Positions 44,155-53,493 of a DNA stretch of 64,000 nucleotides are shown piece by piece (position 1 is the stretch's first letter; each line of letters opens with the position of its first letter). The position numbers were made by a program, and so were the translations under genes. The DNA comes from Allobosea sp. (lineage in GTDB: Bacteria > Pseudomonadota > Alphaproteobacteria > Rhizobiales > Beijerinckiaceae). The notes beneath the pieces are model-generated. The model saw nothing but the letters and a program-made list of their open reading frames with translations. It made no database searches and had not been told where the DNA came from. The stretch is from contig NZ_JAFKFX010000023.1 in the NCBI RefSeq assembly GCF_017308075.1, forward strand, positions 248,001-312,000. The letters are read 5' to 3'.

Positions 44155-47061
44155 TTAAGCCGCCTCGGTCGAGGCGCTCGAGGCGCCCACCAGTCGCCGC
44201 GCTTCCGCCGCCGTCATAGGCTGCCCGAAAGTGTAGCCCTGCGCGTACTGGCAGCCGAGCTGGTAGAGCTCGATCGCGTCCGATTCGGTCTCGGCGCCTT
44301 CCGCCACGACGTCCATGCGCAGATCGGCGGCGAGCTGGACGATCGAGCGCAGGATCACCGGCGGGCGGCCATTGCCCATCTGGCGCACGAAGCTCTGGTC
44401 GATCTTGATCGTGTCGAAGGGGAAGCGCTGCAGATAGGACAGCGAGGAATAGCCGGTGCCGAAATCGTCGAGCGAGAGGCCGGCGCCGAGATCGCGGATG
44501 CGCGACAGCATCTGCGCGGCATATTCCGGGTTCTCCATCACCAGGCTCTCGGTGATCTCGAGCTTCAATGTACCCGGCAGCACGCGCCGGCGGGCCAGCA
44601 CCGATTTGACGTCGCGCAGCAGATCGTGGCGCAGCAGCTGGCGGCTGGAGACGTTGACGCTGGCGAAGATCGGCGGCTCGACTTCGAGCGCGGCCTGCCA
44701 GGCGGCGAGCTCGCGCGCGGTGCGGTCCATCACATAGACGCCGAGATCGACGATCAGGCCGGTTTCCTCGGCGATGGAAAGGAAGTCCTGCGGCAGCAGG
44801 CGGCCTTCGCGCGGATGGTCCCAGCGCATCAGCGCCTCGAAGCCGGCGATGGTCCGATCCTCGAGTCGCACGATCGGCTGGTACATCACCTGGATCTCAC
44901 CGCGCTCGATGGCGCGGCGCAGATCGCTTTCCAGCGCCAGCCGGTCGTTGCGGTCGTTGCGCATCGCCGGCACGAAGACCTCGACGAGATTGCCGCCCTG
45001 GTTCTTGGCATGGGCCATGGCGAGCTCGGCGTTCTTCAGCGCGTCGTCCTTGCGGGCGGTCGGTGTGCCGTCGAACAGCGCGAGTCCGATCGAGGGCGTC
45101 AGCACGATCTCGCGCTCGGCGAAGGTGACGGGCGTCGAGACGGCGCGGCGCACCAGCTCGGCAAGGGCGAGGATGCGCTCGGGCTCGCGCTCGGAGACGA
45201 GGATCATCGCGAAGATGTCGCCGCCTATGCGGGCCAGCGTGTCCTGCGCCCGCAGCAGCCGGCCGAGGCGGCGCGCCAGCGTCAGCAGGATCGAATCGCC
45301 GGCCGAGAAGCCGACGGATTCGTTGACCTGCTTGAAGCGGTCGATGTCGATAACGATGACGGTCGGCCGGGTGCTCTCATCGGCGCGGCAGAAGCCGAAC
45401 ACGGCGGCGAGCCGGTCCTGGAAGAGCTCGCGATTGGGCAGGCCGGTCAGGTTGTCGTGCACGGCGTCGTGCAGCATGCGATCCTGCGCCGTGCGCTGCT
45501 CGGTGACGTCGGCGAGCGTGCCGATGACGCGGATGACTTCGCCATCGGAGCCGATCACCGGCCGCGCCTTCAGGCTGAACCAGTGATAGGCGCCATTGCC
45601 GGCGCGCAGACGGAAGTCGAGCTGGAGCTTGCCGCGACGCTGCTCGAGCACGGCGTCGAGCGTGACGCGGTAGCGGTCGCGGTCGGCGACATGCATGTAT
45701 TCGAGCCAGCGCGCGGCCGAGCCCTCGAGCGCGCCCTTGGGCAGGCCGAGCAGGATCTCGGTCTGCGGCGAGACGAAGATCTTGTCGGCGCTCACGTCCC
45801 AGTCGAAGACGAGATCGCCGGAGCCCGAGAGTGCGAGGGCCCGTCGCTCAGTGTCGGAAACCAGGCCCTGGGCCAAGGCGCCGCCGGCGAAGGCGTGCTG
45901 CACCACGGTGAAGCCGATCAGCAATACGATCAGCACGAGCCCGCCGATCAGCGCCGGCGGCACGAGGTCGCGCACCAGCTGGCCGGTCACGGTGAAGCCG
46001 GCGGCCGTGACCCAGACCGCGAGCAGGAACCAGGTCGGGATCAGCATCACCGCACGCTCATAGCCATGGGTGGCAAGGTGCAGGATCAGCACGAAGCCGA
46101 CCGCCGCGACCGCCGCGATCGAGATGCGTGCGACGCCGGAAGCCATCGGCGCATCGACCACGGCAAGGCCGACGAGACAGGCCAGGCCGAGCATCCAGAC
46201 CAGCGTGATGTGACTGTAGCGCACATGCCAGCGCGACAGGTTGAGATAGGCGAACAGGAAGACCAGTAATGTCGCCGCCAGCACCACCTCGGCGCCGGCG
46301 CGATATATTCGCTCGATCGCCGGCGTCAGCGGAAAGATGCGCTGAAAGAAACCGAAATCGAGCCCGGCATAGGCCAGGACCGCCCAGGCCAGCGCGGCCG
46401 CCGCCGGGAAGATCACGGCGCCCTTGACCACGAAGATGATGGTCAGGAACAGTGCGAGCAGGCCGGCGATGCCGATGATGATGCCCTTGTAGAGCGTCAG
46501 CCCGTTGGTCTTCTGACGATAGGCCTCCGGCTCGTAGAGATAGAGCTGCGGCAGGTTCGGCGATTTCAGCTCGGCGACGAAGGTCACGGTGGTGCCGGGG
46601 TCGAGCGTGATCTGAAAGACGTCGGCGTCCGGTGAATCCTCGCGCTCCGGCCGCAGACCTTGACTGGCCGTGATCGCCTCGATGCGGCGGTCGCCGAGAT
46701 CGGGCCAGATCACGCCGGAGCCGATCAGCCGGTGGAAGGGGGCGACCAGCAGCCGGTCGATCTGCTCGTCGGAATCATTGGTCAGCGCGAAGACGATCCA
46801 GTCCGGGCGCGCTCCGGATTCGCGTGCCCGGACCGCGATGCGCCGGACGATGCCGTCCGGCCCCGGCGCGGTCGAGATCTGGATGACGTCGCCATCGGAT
46901 TTGTTGCGCTCGACGACATCGGTGAGGTCGAGCACGGGCACGTCGACCGGCACGCGCTGCGCCTCGATCGCCAGCGCCGGGCGCAGCGCCGAGAACAGGG
47001 TCAGCACCAGGAGGCCAGAAATGGCGATGCCGAGCCGGAGGAAACGGTGCGTCGATGACAA
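44155..47061 (-). CDS. Membrane GGDEF/EAL protein, likely c-di-GMP phosphodiesterase
   Basis: 968 residues. A signal/anchor and extracytoplasmic domain (to ~190) precede a block of about seven membrane helices (~190-395), a PAS domain ([24 protein letters not shown], ~405-525), GGDEF (~535-695) and EAL (~705-960). The GGDEF signature reads GGDIF (613-617), so cyclase activity is doubtful. The EAL part keeps its catalytic residues: EALMRW (742), [34 protein letters not shown] and QGYTFGQP. It probably degrades c-di-GMP in response to a signal outside the membrane. The start is TTG with no clear Shine-Dalgarno, the only start that keeps the hydrophobic leader. Confidence 0.9.
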   Translation of the reverse strand: MSSTHRFLRLGIAISGLLVLTLFSALRPALAIEAQRVPVDVPVLDLTDVVERNKSDGDVIQISTAPGPDGIVRRIAVRARESGARPDWIVFALTNDSDEQIDRLLVAPFHRLIGSGVIWPDLGDRRIEAITASQGLRPEREDSPDADVFQITLDPGTTVTFVAELKSPNLPQLYLYEPEAYRQKTNGLTLYKGIIIGIAGLLALFLTIIFVVKGAVIFPAAAALAWAVLAYAGLDFGFFQRIFPLTPAIERIYRAGAEVVLAATLLVFLFAYLNLSRWHVRYSHITLVWMLGLACLVGLAVVDAPMASGVARISIAAVAAVGFVLILHLATHGYERAVMLIPTWFLLAVWVTAAGFTVTGQLVRDLVPPALIGGLVLIVLLIGFTVVQHAFAGGALAQGLVSDTERRALALSGSGDLVFDWDVSADKIFVSPQTEILLGLPKGALEGSAARWLEYMHVADRDRYRVTLDAVLEQRRGKLQLDFRLRAGNGAYHWFSLKARPVIGSDGEVIRVIGTLADVTEQRTAQDRMLHDAVHDNLTGLPNRELFQDRLAAVFGFCRADESTRPTVIVIDIDRFKQVNESVGFSAGDSILLTLARRLGRLLRAQDTLARIGGDIFAMILVSEREPERILALAELVRRAVSTPVTFAEREIVLTPSIGLALFDGTPTARKDDALKNAELAMAHAKNQGGNLVEVFVPAMRNDRNDRLALESDLRRAIERGEIQVMYQPIVRLEDRTIAGFEALMRWDHPREGRLLPQDFLSIAEETGLIVDLGVYVMDRTARELAAWQAALEVEPPIFASVNVSSRQLLRHDLLRDVKSVLARRRVLPGTLKLEITESLVMENPEYAAQMLSRIRDLGAGLSLDDFGTGYSSLSYLQRFPFDTIKIDQSFVRQMGNGRPPVILRSIVQLAADLRMDVVAEGAETESDAIELYQLGCQYAQGYTFGQPMTAAEARRLVGASSASTEAA

Positions 47062-47161
47062 GGTGGGCTCGGTCTTTCGGGCGGGTCTGAATGTTTAAAA
47101 TTTGTCGGGTCAGTCGTATCGGCCGGGCGTGGCGAGGGCAAGGCGGCCTTCCCACTCTTCC

Positions 47162-47752
47162 TCACCCCTTGCGGAGGTCGGCGGCGAGCATCCCATAGAG
47201 CAGGTGGTCGGCCCAGACGCCGTTGATCCGCAGATAGCCGCGCGCCTCGCCTTCGGGCTGGAAGCCGACGCGCTCGAGTAGCCGGCGCGACGGTGTATTG
47301 TGCGGCAAGCAGGCCGCCTCGACCCGGTGCAGCGCGAGTTCCGAGAAGGCGAAGGCGAGCGCGCCGCGGACCGCCTCCGTCATATGGCCCTTGCCCGCAT
47401 GCCGCTCGCCCATCCAGTAGCCGAGCGTGCAGGCCTGCGCGACGCCGCGTCTGACCAGGCCGAGCGTCAGCCCACCGAGCAGCGTTTCCGTGCGGGCATC
47501 GAGGACGAACAGGCAATAGGCCTCGTCGGAGGCGACTTCGCGGGCGGCCCGCTTCACCCGCAGCCGGAAGGCGTTGCGGGTGAGGTCGTCCTCGCTCCAG
47601 ACCGGCTCCCACGGCGTCAGGAAATCGCGGCTCTCCCGCCGTAACGCCGCCCAGGCGGCGAAGTCATTGGCGTGCGGAGGGCGCAATACGAGATTTTGTG
47701 TCCGGATCAGCGGCCGCGTCGGCGGGTCGGTCGCGAAACGGAACAGGGCCAT
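47162..47752 (-). CDS. RimJ/RimL-type GNAT N-acetyltransferase
   Basis: 196 residues. RTQNLVLRPPHANDFAAW at the N-terminus and YWMGERHAGKGHMTEAVRGALAFAF, ALHRVEAACLPHNTPSRRLLERVGFQPEGEARGYLRI place it in the ribosomal-protein-alanine acetyltransferase group. It starts 5 bp after the M16 protease stop, so it is the third gene of thrC-M16-rimJ. The protein target is unproven. Confidence 0.9.
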   Translation of the reverse strand: MALFRFATDPPTRPLIRTQNLVLRPPHANDFAAWAALRRESRDFLTPWEPVWSEDDLTRNAFRLRVKRAAREVASDEAYCLFVLDARTETLLGGLTLGLVRRGVAQACTLGYWMGERHAGKGHMTEAVRGALAFAFSELALHRVEAACLPHNTPSRRLLERVGFQPEGEARGYLRINGVWADHLLYGMLAADLRKG

Positions 47753-47757
47753 GGCGG

Positions 47758-49104
47758 TCAGGCCGGGCGTGCGAGCGCGGCGCGCAGGGCTTCCGCCGGC
47801 GCCAGATCGTCGAGCGGGCCGATGGCGGCGACGGTGGCGTGGCCCTCGAGCAGGCTGCGGCCGGCGGCGCGCACATCATCGAGGCTGACCGCATCGAGCC
47901 GGCGCGCCAGCTCCTCGCGCGGGATGGCGCGGCCGAAGACCAGCACCTGCCGCGCCATCTGCTCGAGCTTACCGCCTGGGCTCTCGAGCGAGGCCAGCAG
48001 GCCGACCTTCATCTGCGCCCGCGCCCGCGCCATTTCGACTTCGCTGACATCCTGCACGGCCTGTCGGAGGCAGTCGAAGGCGACATCGACGAGCTCGCCG
48101 ACATCCTCAGGCGCCGTGCCGGCGCTGATGCCGAAAACGCCGCAATCGGAGAATGGCCAGTGGAAGGAGTCGACCGCATAAGCGAGGCCGCGCCGCTCGC
48201 GCACCTCCTGGAAGAGCCGCGACGACAGGCCGCCGCCGAGCACGGCAGAGAAAATCTGAAGCGGATAGTGCGCGCCATCCTCGAACGGCTTGCCGGGGAA
48301 GCCGAGCACGACATGGACCTGCTCCTCGTCGCCGTCGATGCGGGCTTCGCCGCCACGATAGACTGCGAGGTCGCGTGCCGGCGGCGGGACTGACGGTCGC
48401 AGAGGCAGCGGGGCCAGGGCCTTTTCGGCAAGGGCGACCAGCTCCGCATGGTCGACGGCGCCGGCCGCGGCCAGCACCATGTTGCCGGCATGGTAATTCC
48501 GCGAGAGATAGGCACGGATCGCTTCCGGGGTGAAGCTGTTCACGGTCTGCGCCGTGCCGAGGATCGGTCGGCCGAGCGGCTGGTCGGGGAAGGCCGCCTG
48601 GAGGAAACGGTCGTAGACGAGATCGTCCGGCGTATCCTGGACGGCGCCGATCTCCTGCAGGATGACGCCCTTCTCGCGCGCGAGCTCTTCCTCGGTCAGG
48701 GCCGGGGCGGTCAGGATATCGGCGAGGATGTCTACCGCCAGCGCCAGGTCCTGGCCGAGGACGCGCGCCGTGTAGCAGGTGTACTCGACGGATGTCGCCG
48801 CATTGAGGTCGCCGCCGACGCTCTCGATCTCCTCGGCGATCTGCCGGGCCGAGCGTCGCGCCGTGCCCTTGAACGCCATGTGCTCGAGCAGATGGGCGAG
48901 GCCGTGCTCATGCGGCAGCTCGTCGCGCGAGCCGGCGCCGATCCAGATGCCGAGCGACACCGTCGCGGCATGCGCCATATGTTCGGAGACGATACGCAGT
49001 CCGGAGGGCAGGGTCGTCAGGCTGACCGCGGGATCGTGCGCGAGCGCCTGTTCCTCGCGCTTGGCGGGCTTGGGCTTGCCGGCCCTGGCGTTGAGTTTGC
49101 TCAT
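47758..49104 (-). CDS. M16 family zinc peptidase (processing peptidase type)
   Basis: 448 residues. The inverted zinc site HLLEH is at residues 71-75 (GLAHLLEHMAFKGT), with the downstream Glu of the family in NAATSVEYTCYTARVL; FSAVLGGGLSSRLFQEVRERRGLAYAV is in the second half. These are homologues of the mitochondrial processing peptidase beta chain. About 22 extra N-terminal residues before SLTTLPSGLRI. The start overlaps the thrC stop (ATGA). Confidence 0.95.
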   Translation of the reverse strand: MSKLNARAGKPKPAKREEQALAHDPAVSLTTLPSGLRIVSEHMAHAATVSLGIWIGAGSRDELPHEHGLAHLLEHMAFKGTARRSARQIAEEIESVGGDLNAATSVEYTCYTARVLGQDLALAVDILADILTAPALTEEELAREKGVILQEIGAVQDTPDDLVYDRFLQAAFPDQPLGRPILGTAQTVNSFTPEAIRAYLSRNYHAGNMVLAAAGAVDHAELVALAEKALAPLPLRPSVPPPARDLAVYRGGEARIDGDEEQVHVVLGFPGKPFEDGAHYPLQIFSAVLGGGLSSRLFQEVRERRGLAYAVDSFHWPFSDCGVFGISAGTAPEDVGELVDVAFDCLRQAVQDVSEVEMARARAQMKVGLLASLESPGGKLEQMARQVLVFGRAIPREELARRLDAVSLDDVRAAGRSLLEGHATVAAIGPLDDLAPAEALRAALARPA

Positions 49105-50516
49105 GCGGCGGCACTCCGCACGGCCCTTGCCCGCTCGGCGATGAAGCGTTCCAGTCTGCCATGGTCGTTGGGCAGCAGGCTCGAGCGTTCCTTGCGCGCC
49201 ATCAGGTCGGCGAGATGGGCTGGCAGTGCCGGCCGCACGCCACAGGCCGCCTCGACGGCGGCGGGGAACTTGGCCGGGTGGGCGGTGCCGAGCGCGACCA
49301 CCGGCGTCGCCGGGTCGGCCTTCAGCGCTGCGCGTGCAGCGCGCACGCCGATCGCACTGTGCGGGTCGAGCAAGTAGCCGGCATCGCGCCAGGTCGCGCC
49401 GATCTCGGCCGCGACGGCAGCCTCGTCGATCGCGACGGCGTCGAAATCGGCGCGGATGCGCGCGAGCGGGCCGGCCGCGATCTCGAAGCGCCCGGATTGC
49501 TGGAGTGACTGCATCAGCCGGCGCACGGCGGCGCTGTCCCGGTCATGCGCCTCGAACAGCAGCCGCTCGAAATTCGAGGAGATCTGGATGTCCATCGAGG
49601 GCGAGGTCGTGGCGGCGACGCCACGCATCTCGTAGACGCCGGTTTCGAGCGTGCGCGCCAGGATGTCGTTGCTGTTGGTGCCGATCGCCAGCCGCCCGAT
49701 CGGCAGGCCCATGCGCTTGGCGATCCAGCCGGCGAGGATGTCGCCGAAATTGCCGGTCGGCACTGCGAAGGAGACCGGCCGGTGCGGGCTGCCGAGCGCG
49801 CTCGCCGCCGTGAAATAGTAGACCACCTGCGCGGCTATCCGGGCCCAGTTGATCGAGTTGACGCCGGAGAGGCGCAGCTCGTCGCGGAAACGGTGATGGT
49901 TGAACAGCGCCTTCACCAGGTTCTGGCAGTCGTCGAAGGTGCCCTCGACCGCGATGGCGTGGACGTTTCCGGCCTCGACAGTGGTCATCTGCCGGCGCTG
50001 CACGTCCGAGACGCGGCCCTCGGGGTAGAGAATGAAGATGTCGACCCGTTCCAGCCCCTTGAAGGCGTCGATCGCGGCGCCGCCGGTGTCGCCGGAGGTG
50101 GCGCCGACAATGGTGGCGCGCTCGCCGCGCTGGGCGAGGACATGGTCCATCAGCTGCCCGAGCAACTGCATCGCCACGTCCTTGAAGGCGAGGGTCGGGC
50201 CGTGGAAGAGCTCGAGCGAGAACAGGTTGTCGCCGAGCTGGACCAGCGGGCAGACGGCCGGGTGCCGGAAGCTGGCATAGGCCTGGCCGATCATCGTCTT
50301 CAGCGCGCCGCCCTCGATGTCGCCATCGGCGAGTGCGCCGACGATCTGCTCGGCTACCGCCGCATAGGGTTTGCCGGCGAGGCCGGCAATCTCGGTCGTC
50401 GAGAGCTGCGGCAGGGCTTGCGGCAGGTACAGGCCGCCATCGCGGGCGAGCCCGGCGAGCAGCGCGTCGGCGAAGGAGAGCGAGGGCGCATCGCCCCGGG
50501 TAGAGATATGCAGCAC
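49101..50516 (-). CDS. thrC: Threonine synthase
   Basis: 471 residues from a GTG start opening LHISTRGDAPSLSF, the normal beginning of this class; the longer frame upstream is not family sequence. PLP enzyme turning phosphohomoserine to threonine. Visible: ELFHGPTLAFKDVAMQLLGQ with the Schiff-base Lys, GATSGDTGGAAIDAF, and FAVPTGNFGDILAGW. It leads an operon with the M16 protease and rimJ-like genes; its partner thrB is 13 kb away. Confidence 0.95.
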   Translation of the reverse strand: MLHISTRGDAPSLSFADALLAGLARDGGLYLPQALPQLSTTEIAGLAGKPYAAVAEQIVGALADGDIEGGALKTMIGQAYASFRHPAVCPLVQLGDNLFSLELFHGPTLAFKDVAMQLLGQLMDHVLAQRGERATIVGATSGDTGGAAIDAFKGLERVDIFILYPEGRVSDVQRRQMTTVEAGNVHAIAVEGTFDDCQNLVKALFNHHRFRDELRLSGVNSINWARIAAQVVYYFTAASALGSPHRPVSFAVPTGNFGDILAGWIAKRMGLPIGRLAIGTNSNDILARTLETGVYEMRGVAATTSPSMDIQISSNFERLLFEAHDRDSAAVRRLMQSLQQSGRFEIAAGPLARIRADFDAVAIDEAAVAAEIGATWRDAGYLLDPHSAIGVRAARAALKADPATPVVALGTAHPAKFPAAVEAACGVRPALPAHLADLMARKERSSLLPNDHGRLERFIAERARAVRSAAA

Positions 50517-50598
50517 GGCGGTTCCGTTTCGAGTTTGTCCTGATCCTATAGGCCCGTTGGCGGGGGAGGGCAAAACCAAAGGACAGGTCCGGCTGGGT

Positions 50599-51366
50599 TC
50601 ACGCGTCGGTGCGCATCCGCCTCGCCTGGAGGGCATAGGCGCCGAACACACCGATCAGGGTCAGCGCCAGCCCGAACCAGGTGAGCGCATATTGCAGGTG
50701 GTTGTCGGGTATGCGGGCGATCAGTTCCCTGACGTCGACGCCGGCGGGCGGGGTCATGCCGTCGCCGCTGCGTTCCGCCTCGAGATAGAACGGTGCGCCC
50801 GGCAGGCCGAGCGAGGCGGCGATCGCCTCGGGATCGCGGGTGTAGAACTCGCGCTTGCCGGGCAGGTCCGCGGGGGTGAAGCTGTTGCGGGCCTCCGGTG
50901 CGCGCAGGAAGCCGGAGACGGTCGCAGGGCCGCTGGCCGGCTTCATGGCGCCGTAGAGCGCCTCGGGCACGAAACCGCGATTGACCAGGATGGTCGCTCC
51001 GTCCTCGAGGCGAAAGCCCTGGAACACCCAGCGGCCGAAGCCGGAGAGCTGGCGCGTGCCCGGCGGGCCGGCTGCGATGGTGGTGCGCACGCCGGCGATG
51101 CCGTCTTCCAGATAGGTGCCCCTGGCCTCGACGCGTTGCAGGTCGAGCTGCGCCGGGTCGAGGCTCGCCCATTTGGTCGAGGGCGGCAGGGCGGAGGCAG
51201 GGCCCTTCGCCTGGGTCTCGAGCCGTTCGATGAAGCCGTGCTTCTCGGTCATGCGCTGGAGCTGCCAGGTGCCGAGCGTGCAGAGCACGCCGACACCGAT
51301 GACGGTCAGCAAGGCCGGCAGGAGGAGTTTCGGGCGGGCTGGAGTGGAAGGGGGCGCGGCGTTCAC
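50599..51366 (-). CDS. SURF1 family cytochrome oxidase biogenesis protein
   Basis: 255 residues. Two membrane helices flank a periplasmic domain: LLLPALLTVIGVGVLCTLGTWQLQRM at the N-terminus and HLQYALTWFGLALTLIGVFGAY at the end, with VEARGTYLEDG and ILVNRGFVPE between. Start is GTG overlapping the DUF983 stop (GTGA). SURF1 (Shy1) helps insert heme a into the aa3 oxidase whose genes lie upstream. Confidence 0.95.
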   Translation of the reverse strand: MNAAPPSTPARPKLLLPALLTVIGVGVLCTLGTWQLQRMTEKHGFIERLETQAKGPASALPPSTKWASLDPAQLDLQRVEARGTYLEDGIAGVRTTIAAGPPGTRQLSGFGRWVFQGFRLEDGATILVNRGFVPEALYGAMKPASGPATVSGFLRAPEARNSFTPADLPGKREFYTRDPEAIAASLGLPGAPFYLEAERSGDGMTPPAGVDVRELIARIPDNHLQYALTWFGLALTLIGVFGAYALQARRMRTDA

Positions 51367-51737
51367 TTCCTTATCCTGCCTTCCTGTGCCCGGTTCACAT
51401 ATTGCAGTGCGACCGCCAGCCCCTTCATCGGCCGCAGCAGGCCGAGACAGGTGATGAGCGCCAGTGGCAGCCAGAGCGTGAGATGCAGCCAGATCGGCGG
51501 CTCGTAGGCGATCTCGACATAGAGCGCGAGGCCGAGCACGAAGAAGCCGGCGACCAGCATGATGAATACGGCCGGCCCGTCGGCTGAATCGGCGAAGGCG
51601 TAATCGAGGCCGCAGGCGGCGCAGCGCGGGCGCAGCTTCAGATAGCCGTCGAAGAGCTTGCCTTCGCCGCAGCGCGGGCAACGGCCGCCGAGGCCGGTCG
51701 AATAGGGCGAGGGCAGGCTGGCTGGCGGCGTTGTCAT
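51363..51737 (-). CDS. DUF983 membrane protein with zinc ribbon
   Basis: 124 residues. N-terminal zinc-ribbon-like CPRCGEGKLFDGYLKL then CAACGLDYAF, followed by two membrane helices (VFIMLVAGFFVLGLALYVEI and LHLTLWLPLALITCLGLL). The gene family accompanies cox operons in Alphaproteobacteria, and here it overlaps surf1. Probably an oxidase assembly factor; the mechanism is unknown. Confidence 0.9.
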   Translation of the reverse strand: MTTPPASLPSPYSTGLGGRCPRCGEGKLFDGYLKLRPRCAACGLDYAFADSADGPAVFIMLVAGFFVLGLALYVEIAYEPPIWLHLTLWLPLALITCLGLLRPMKGLAVALQYVNRAQEGRIRK

Positions 51738-51757
51738 GCGCTTCTCCTCAAATGCAA

Positions 51758-51781
51758 AGGGGCGGCCTGGCGGCCGCCCCT
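51758..51781 (-). terminator. Hairpin between ctaE and DUF983
   Basis: Perfect 10-bp arms AGGGGCGGCC and GGCCGCCCCT around a 4-base loop. It sits 29 bp after the ctaE stop on the minus strand, with a T-containing tail (TTGCATTTG). A likely attenuator that separates the oxidase structural genes from DUF983-surf1. Confidence 0.65.
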
Positions 51782-51809
51782 CGATTCTGCGACCGCGATC
51801 GGTCCCGCT

Positions 51810-52667
51810 TCAGTGGGCAGCCGGCGCGCCGGCGCCCCAGACATAGATCGCGGCGAACAGGAACAGCCAGACCACGTCGACGAAGTGCCAGTACCAGGCG
51901 GCGAACTCGAAGCCGAGATGCTGGTTCGGCTTGAAGTGGCCGAGATAGACCCGGTAGAGGCAGATCGCCAGGAAGATCGTGCCGATCAGCACATGGAAAC
52001 CGTGGAAGCCGGTCGCCATGTAGAAGGTCGCGCCATAGATATGGCCGCTGAACGCGAAGGTGGCGTGCGAGTACTCATAGGCCTGGACGATCGTGAACAT
52101 GCCGCCGAGGATCAGGGTCAGCCACAGCGCCTGCTTCAGCCCGGCGCGATCATTCTTGATCAGCGCATAATGCGCCCAGGTCACGGTGGTGCCCGAGGTC
52201 AAGAGGATCAGCGTGTTGAGCAGCGGCAGATGCCAGGGATCGAAGGTCTCGATGCCCTTCGGCGGCCAGTGGCCGCCGGTGAACTCGGCGCGGGCGTACT
52301 GGATGGTCTCGCCGGTGAACAGGCTGGCGTCGAAGAAGGCCCAGAACCAGGCGACGAAGAACATCACCTCGGAGGCGATGAACATCAGCATGCCGTAGCG
52401 GTGATGGATCTGGACGACGCGGGTATGGTGGCCCTCATGCTCGGCCTCGCGGACCACGTCCATCCACCAGGCGAGCATGGTGTAGAGCACGCCCAGAACA
52501 CCGGCGCCGAAGACCAGCGGGCCGAGCTGCATGCCGGCGACCGGCATGTGCTTCATCCACATCACGGCGCCGATCGCCATGATCGTGGCGGAGGTGGCGC
52601 CGACCAGCGGCCACGGGCTCGGATCGACGAGGTGGTAGTCGTGGTTCTTGGTATGGGCCTCGGCCAT
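51810..52667 (-). CDS. ctaE: Cytochrome c oxidase subunit III
   Basis: 285 residues with seven membrane helices: HLVDPSPWPLVGATSATI, HHRYGMLMFIASEVMFFVAWFWAFFDASLF, PLLNTLILLTSGTTVTWAHYAL, ATGFHGFHVLIGTIFLAICL, and FEFAAWYWHFVDVVWLFLF, all typical of subunit III. It stabilises the proton uptake path of the aa3 oxidase. Confidence 0.97.
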   Translation of the reverse strand: MAEAHTKNHDYHLVDPSPWPLVGATSATIMAIGAVMWMKHMPVAGMQLGPLVFGAGVLGVLYTMLAWWMDVVREAEHEGHHTRVVQIHHRYGMLMFIASEVMFFVAWFWAFFDASLFTGETIQYARAEFTGGHWPPKGIETFDPWHLPLLNTLILLTSGTTVTWAHYALIKNDRAGLKQALWLTLILGGMFTIVQAYEYSHATFAFSGHIYGATFYMATGFHGFHVLIGTIFLAICLYRVYLGHFKPNQHLGFEFAAWYWHFVDVVWLFLFAAIYVWGAGAPAAH

Positions 52668-52715
52668 CGTGGTCGTCTCCGCGTCCGATAGAAGTGCAGC
52701 GCGCTGGCTTGCTGC

Positions 52716-53297
52716 TTATAGGCTTGATTTGGCTGCGTCACCCTTGCTTTCCGCGACCGGTTGTCCGGATTTCGACGGGAAGTAGGTGTACGACAGGGTG
52801 ATTGATTTCAGGCTCGAGAGCTCCCGGTTCCCCTCGATTTCAGGGTCGATGTAGAACACGACCGGCGCCTCGATGCTCTCGCCGGGCTGCAGCGTGTTCT
52901 CCGTGAAGCAGAAGCACTGGATCTTGACGAAATGCGCCGCAGCCTGGGAAGGCTGGACATTATAGGTCGCGATCCCGGTGACGGGCCGCGAGGAGGTGTT
53001 GGTGATCTTGTAGAATACCGTCTGCGTCTCGCCGATGCGGGCGGTGATCTCGGTCCGCTCGGCCTCGAAGCGCCAGCCCAGAGCCGGCGAGACATTGGCG
53101 TCGAAGCGCACCGCGATCGTGCGGTCGATGACGCGGCTGGCGCCGGTCGTCCCGACCAGGGGCGTGCCGCCGAAGCCCGTCGCCCGGCAGAACATGTCGT
53201 AGAGCGGCACGGCGGCGAAGGACAGCCCGGTCATGCCGAGCGCGACGGTGCTGCAGATCAGCACGATGCGGCGATTCTTGGCGGATGCGGCGGTCAT
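52716..53297 (-). CDS. ctaG: Cytochrome c oxidase assembly protein CtaG/Cox11
   Basis: 193 residues. One N-terminal membrane helix (IVLICSTVALGMTGLSFAAVPLYDMFCRATGFGGT), then the copper-binding domain with IQCFCFTENTLQPGE holding the CFCF copper motif. Delivers copper to CuB of subunit I. Ends 48 bp before ctaE and starts 4 bp after the CoxF-like gene. Confidence 0.96.
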   Translation of the reverse strand: MTAASAKNRRIVLICSTVALGMTGLSFAAVPLYDMFCRATGFGGTPLVGTTGASRVIDRTIAVRFDANVSPALGWRFEAERTEITARIGETQTVFYKITNTSSRPVTGIATYNVQPSQAAAHFVKIQCFCFTENTLQPGESIEAPVVFYIDPEIEGNRELSSLKSITLSYTYFPSKSGQPVAESKGDAAKSSL

Positions 53298-53301
53298 CGC
53301 G

Positions 53302-53493
53302 TCACAGCGGACGGTTGAGGATCGCCGGCCCGGTCTTGGCCAGCGTCACCACGAAGAAGAACAGGACCAGACCCGCCAGGACCAGGGCGAGCGCGATCGA
53401 GCGGCGCCTGCGCCGGGCCATGTCCTCCGGCGAGAAGGCAACCGGCGGCGCGGGCTGGGGCGGTGCGTCCTGGCGCTGCGGGTTCTCGCTCAT
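53302..53493 (-). CDS. CoxF-like small membrane protein
   Basis: 63 residues from the ATG opening SENPQRQDAPP. A Pro-rich N-terminus, a basic stretch (MARRRRRS), and one membrane helix (ALALVLAGLVLFFFVVTLA). Its place between ctaB and ctaG, with a 4-bp overlap with ctaB, is that of CoxF in other Rhizobiales. Function in oxidase assembly is assumed. Confidence 0.8.
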   Translation of the reverse strand: MSENPQRQDAPPQPAPPVAFSPEDMARRRRRSIALALVLAGLVLFFFVVTLAKTGPAILNRPL

